Below are positions 30,044-32,771 of a DNA stretch of 32,771 nt, one piece after another. Position 1 is the first letter of the stretch, and every line of letters starts with the position of its first letter. The stretch spans positions 1 through 32,771 of the forward strand of contig NZ_FUWW01000019.1 in the NCBI RefSeq assembly GCF_900167205.1. Direction: 5' to 3'. A model generated the notes under the pieces. The model was not told where the DNA came from. It was given only the letters and a program-made list of their open reading frames with translations, and did no database searches. The translations under genes were made by a program, and so were the position numbers. The stretch is from Eubacterium coprostanoligenes (GTDB lineage: Bacteria; Bacillota; Clostridia; Oscillospirales; Acutalibacteraceae).

Positions 30044-30133
30044 ATGTATTGACCTCTAATAATATAACAGATTGCAACGAAAAAAGCAAGAGTTTTTTTA
30101 TTTTTCTTGTAAATATTTTTCCAAAAAATAAAA

Positions 30134-30149
30134 AGCCGCCGAAGCGACT
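30134..30149 (-). terminator. terminator of tRNA-Met
   Basis: Minus strand: AGTCGC-TTCG-GCGGCT hairpin (one G-T/mismatch) followed by TTTTTATTTTTT; it separates the two tRNA genes. Confidence 0.75.
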
Positions 30150-30153
30150 TTTT

Positions 30154-30230
30154 TGGTGGGCCAACAGGGACTCGAACCCCGGACCGACCGGTTATGAGCC
30201 GGTGGCTCTAACCAACTGAGCTATTGGCCC
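30154..30230 (-). tRNA. tRNA with CAT anticodon (Met, or Ile2)
   Basis: 77-nt cloverleaf: acceptor GGGCCAA/TTGGCCC, D arm GCTCAGTTGGTTAGAGC, anticodon stem ACCGG/CCGGT with loop CTCATAA, T arm GGGGTTCGAGTCCC, CCA encoded. It lacks the initiator feature (an unpaired first base and three G-C pairs at the anticodon stem base). It is therefore elongator Met or the lysidine-type Ile tRNA; I cannot decide between these. Confidence 0.92.
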
Positions 30231-30292
30231 ATAGCTGTCAGTTACGACTGATATATAATATCATTATTTATTGAATAAGTCAATAGTTTTTA

Positions 30293-30985
30293 TTACATAA
30301 ACAGGATAGAAGAAGCAATTAAATACTGTGCTGCATAGTACAAGAAGTGGTTAATGAACAAGTAGAAACTTCCGTCCTTGCCTCTTCCAAAGAAAGTTGA
30401 TGAAAGCACTGCATCAGACAATGTAAAGCATACAGCGCCGATTGTAAGAAGCACATATCTCTTTTCAAAGCCACTTGTAATTGCTGCAATGATTGACAAT
30501 ACCATTGTGATGCTGAGGAAAACTACATAAATAAATACGATTTTTCTATATGCACCAAAATGCACTTTTGTAATTTTTGCCGACCAATTATTACCGAAAG
30601 CAATAATCACTGAAATAACGACTGCAAGAAGCACAAGCCACCACTTCATTTTATTCTGCATAATGATTGCAATTGAATAAAAAACATGGCCAACAAGGAA
30701 GAAAATAAATCCGCCTCTTAAATAAACGCTTTCGTCTTTTTTATAAAGACCTTTCAAATCAAGCAAGATATCGCCAACAAGACCGAGAGCACCGCCAAAA
30801 ATTATCAGCGAGCCATAAGTATAGACATCAGGATTGCAGATAAGAGCAAAAACTGCTGTCAACAAGTAGCACATACTTGAAACTGATTTGAGAATAAGAT
30901 TTTGTAAGCTAAATCCTTTTCGCCTTAAAATGCAAAAAATCATTGACATAATTAAGCCAAAAGGTAGAACGATGTAATAAGTCAT
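30293..30985 (-). CDS. YhhN-family membrane protein (lysoplasmalogenase-like)
   Basis: 230 residues with about eight membrane helices. YhhN/TMEM86 signatures: SLIIFGGALGLVGDILLDLK (residues ~73-92), FFLVGHVFYSIAI (~110), IGAVCFTLSDAVLSSTFF (~183) and NHFLYYAAQYLIASSILF at the end. The conserved Asp residues in the GD and SD motifs are present. Family members cleave the vinyl-ether bond of lysoplasmalogens; bacterial substrates are not settled, but plasmalogens are common in anaerobic Clostridia. ATG 30985 has AAGGGG nearby. Monocistronic, chromosomal backbone. Confidence 0.85.
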   Translation of the reverse strand: MTYYIVLPFGLIMSMIFCILRRKGFSLQNLILKSVSSMCYLLTAVFALICNPDVYTYGSLIIFGGALGLVGDILLDLKGLYKKDESVYLRGGFIFFLVGHVFYSIAIIMQNKMKWWLVLLAVVISVIIAFGNNWSAKITKVHFGAYRKIVFIYVVFLSITMVLSIIAAITSGFEKRYVLLTIGAVCFTLSDAVLSSTFFGRGKDGSFYLFINHFLYYAAQYLIASSILFM

Positions 30986-31017
30986 AACATACCCCTTTTA
31001 AATATATTCTTTAATAG

Positions 31018-31046
31018 AGTATACTATATAAGGCAAATTTTGTAAA
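31018..31046 (-). promoter_or_regulatory. promoter of the YhhN-family gene
   Basis: Minus strand TTTACA, 17-bp spacer, TATACT, about 30 bp upstream of the ATG. Confidence 0.6.
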
Positions 31047-31191
31047 CTATAAAATTTAGACAAAAAAAGTCGGATGTCGAATTTTATTAATAATAATTTA
31101 GACAGTAAATATAAATAATAAAACTGACTATAAAAAGAAAAAAATTGATTAATTTGTATATAATAAATAGTTTAATAACTCAAAATATAAA

Positions 31192-32226
31192 TTAAAAATT
31201 AAAATCATCATCGATTTTATTTTCATCATATGATGAATCTTTCTCGTTCTCTTTATCATCTTTGTTGTTTTCTTTTTTATTGGAAGCCTTACCAAGAGTA
31301 TAACTTATCAAAAGCAAGCCAACAACACCCAAGGCTAATCCCACAGCAGTCGGAGTATTGATATTAATAGAACCCGAGCCGTGTTTTTTATATGTATTCC
31401 AGACAACTTCAGTTGGACCTTGCTCGTTTGAAGCATTTGTTTTAGATTTAGACTCGGTTTTAGACTTCTTTGATTTACTGTTATTCTTTACCGTCGTTGT
31501 ATGATACTTGTTTTGACCAACAAATTTTGTAGATGATTCGGTTTTTGAATTCGATTTTTTACTCTTTTTTGTAGTTGAATCCTCTATTATCACAGTGACA
31601 GGTGGTAAATTTTTGTTATTTCTTTGCGTTGTTGCTCGATTAAAATTTGTTGTATTAATTTTTGTGGTTGTAGGCTTTTTAGTTGTCATAAGTTTATTCA
31701 AAGTTATCCCGTCAATCAATTCATATTTCATACTGTCAACGGAAAAAGAAAGATTAATTCTATTTACATATGCTTTTGTTTTTACATCTAAAGCTGCGAT
31801 ATATGTTCCCGAACCGACATCAGCAGAGGAAATAAAATGACTTTTAGCTTTGAAGAGTTTGCTATAGTCATTAGTACTCTGCAATCCTGATTTATCTACA
31901 TAAAAAGAATACAATTTATTATCTGCAAAAACATCAAAATACAAACGAACATTACTATCTTTTGTAATTCCAAAATTGCTTGCTAATACCTGAAAATATA
32001 CAGTGCTATTCTCTTCATCAACAAGATAACTAATAGCGCAATCCATCACTTTATCACGACCTTCACAGCCAACAATTTTTGTTATAGCAGACTCACTGTC
32101 AACCCAAGAAGTATCGTCCAAATAATCAGAATTATAAGCAAAAGCATTTATACTAAACGAAAGTGAAAATATTATTAAGCACATTGCGAAAATAATAAAA
32201 TGCCTAAACCTTTTAAATATATTCAA
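31192..32226 (-). CDS. secreted, membrane-anchored Ser/Thr/Lys-rich protein
   Basis: 344 residues. TTG 32226 is the start, because AGGTGA lies seven bases before it. Signal peptide: basic MNIFKRFRHF, hydrophobic IIFAMCLIIFSLSFS, then AFA-YN cleavage. Residues ~30-180 form a beta-rich outer domain (YFQVLASNFGITKDSNVRLY). A long low-complexity linker follows with TTKKPTTTKINTTNFNRATT and Lys/Ser repeats (~185-280). A single membrane helix (TAVGLALGVVGLLLISYTLG) and a Lys/Asp/Glu-rich cytoplasmic tail close the protein. The layout fits a surface-displayed protein with a cell-wall-spanning linker. Function unknown; the acidic tail is unusual. Confidence 0.75.
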   Translation of the reverse strand: MNIFKRFRHFIIFAMCLIIFSLSFSINAFAYNSDYLDDTSWVDSESAITKIVGCEGRDKVMDCAISYLVDEENSTVYFQVLASNFGITKDSNVRLYFDVFADNKLYSFYVDKSGLQSTNDYSKLFKAKSHFISSADVGSGTYIAALDVKTKAYVNRINLSFSVDSMKYELIDGITLNKLMTTKKPTTTKINTTNFNRATTQRNNKNLPPVTVIIEDSTTKKSKKSNSKTESSTKFVGQNKYHTTTVKNNSKSKKSKTESKSKTNASNEQGPTEVVWNTYKKHGSGSININTPTAVGLALGVVGLLLISYTLGKASNKKENNKDDKENEKDSSYDENKIDDDFNF

Positions 32227-32269
32227 CAGTTAATCACCTGATTTCAAATTCAAAATCTTACTATAATTT

Positions 32270-32303
32270 ATCGTACTACACTGACAAATTAAAGTCAATT
32301 ATA
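32270..32303 (-). promoter_or_regulatory. overlapping promoters of the secreted-protein gene
   Basis: Minus strand TTGACT, 17-bp spacer, TACGAT (-10 at 32270-32275). A second TATAAT with TGT extension overlaps the -35 (32298-32303). Confidence 0.5.
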
Positions 32304-32400
32304 ACATAAAAAATATGTCGAAAAAAGAATGTGCATAATTTTCACATAAAGAAATATTGTCTGCAAAAGCGACTGTAAAGTCAACACAAATATAAAAAAT

Positions 32401-32422
32401 AAACCACTCGAAAGAGTGGTTT
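32401..32422 (-). terminator. terminator of the tRNA-5S unit
   Basis: Minus strand: perfect 9-bp stem AAACCACTC/GAGTGGTTT with TTTC loop, then ATTTTTTATATTT. Confidence 0.85.
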
Positions 32423-32429
32423 GTTTTTA

Positions 32430-32546
32430 TGTCGGCATCGACCTATTTTCACAGGAGGCTGCCCTCCAACTATTTTCGGCACGCGTGAGCTTAACTACCG
32501 TGTTCGGTATGGGAACGGGTGGACCCTCAGCGTAATAAACACCGAC
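32430..32546 (-). rRNA. 5S ribosomal RNA
   Basis: On the minus strand the conserved 5S core is clear: GAGGGTCCACCCGTTCCCAT, CCGAACACGGTAGTTAAGCT, a TTGGAGGGCAGCCTCCTG arm and closure by GTCGG.../...GCCGAC ends. Boundaries are good to a few bases. It is transcribed after tRNA-Lys and tRNA-Glu and before a strong terminator; no 23S or 16S is within the window. Confidence 0.95.
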
Positions 32547-32607
32547 TATGAACTGTAACTGTTAATCACAGTTATTTTTGTGACCTGTTGGCTTTTCCTT
32601 TAGGTCT

Positions 32608-32682
32608 TGGTGACCCGTAGGAGAATCGAACTCCTGTTTTCGCCGTGAGAGGGCGATGTCTTAACCGCTTGACCAACGGGCC
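32608..32682 (-). tRNA. tRNA-Glu (CTC)
   Basis: 75-nt cloverleaf: acceptor GGCCCGT/ACGGGTC (one G-T), anticodon stem TCGCC/GGCGA with loop CTCTCAC (anticodon CTC), T arm AGGAGTTCGATTCTCCT, CCA encoded. Reads codon GAG. Confidence 0.95.
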
Positions 32683-32687
32683 ATAGA

Positions 32688-32763
32688 TGGTACACCATCA
32701 CGGGCTCGAACCGTGGACACCCTGATTAAGAGTCAGGTGCTCTACCAACTGAGCTAATGGTGC
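32688..32763 (-). tRNA. tRNA-Lys (CTT)
   Basis: 76-nt cloverleaf: acceptor GCACCAT/ATGGTGT, D arm GCTCAGTTGGTAGAGC, anticodon stem CCTGA/TCAGG with loop CTCTTAA (anticodon CTT), CCA encoded. First gene of the small tRNA-5S array as far as the window shows. Confidence 0.95.
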
Positions 32764-32771
32764 ATAGCTCT

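Noticed and set aside
1-32771. CRISPR array or insertion-sequence transposase
   Set aside because: No regularly spaced 25-40 bp direct repeats, no cas-like gene and no transposase motif were found on either strand.

Overview
The window is AT-rich DNA from a Gram-positive, Clostridia-like bacterium, most plausibly a gut Oscillospiraceae or Ruminococcus relative. Evidence: AGGAGG-type ribosome sites before nearly every gene, TTGACA/TATAAT sigma-A promoters, tRNA genes with encoded CCA, and gene families typical of that group. The genus is inference.

Layout. 1-1061: a partial XRE regulator with an AbrB-like tail, an SLOG-fold gene, and a promoter-driven rod-shaped RNA that ends in a UUCG terminator directly before the SLOG gene. 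1117-9005: a type I restriction-modification operon on the minus strand, hsdM - 3-TM protein - hsdS - 355-aa protein - 51-aa cationic peptide - hsdR. The three extra genes are translationally coupled to it. 9066-15806: a minus-strand operon-like cluster of small unknown genes with P-loop kinases and metallophosphoesterases. Much of it is broken by single stops and one-base frameshifts, two of them in G-runs. 15911-18210: divergent promoters, a 173-aa unknown gene and an NYN-domain (PIN-like) nuclease gene on the plus strand. 18216-25775: two small genes (acidic, hydrophobic), then a type III restriction-modification operon (295-aa protein - mod - four-helix-bundle gene - res) and a 56-aa acidic gene. 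25852-27051: a stand-alone HipA-like kinase.

27100-28180 has no protein gene. It carries a set of inverted operator-like repeats, a compact ~120-nt RNA closed by a 19-bp stem with a poly-U end, and a ~530-nt highly structured RNA that resembles the large ornate ncRNA class (ROOL-like; the class name is tentative). These RNAs and the following excisionase-like and tyrosine integrase genes each start behind the same TGTTATAAT/C extended -10 motif. The integrase lies next to the 3' end of tRNA-Trp, the classic insertion site of an integrative element. The restriction systems, SLOG, NYN and HipA genes therefore probably form a defence-rich genomic island whose left end is outside, or not recognisable in, this window.

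29968-32763 looks like chromosomal backbone: tRNA-Trp, tRNA-Met(CAT), a YhhN-family membrane enzyme, a secreted/anchored Ser/Thr-rich protein, 5S rRNA, tRNA-Glu and tRNA-Lys.

The most interesting items are the large structured RNA plus its small companion RNA next to the integrase, the rod RNA before the SLOG gene, and the non-canonical genes embedded in the type I operon.
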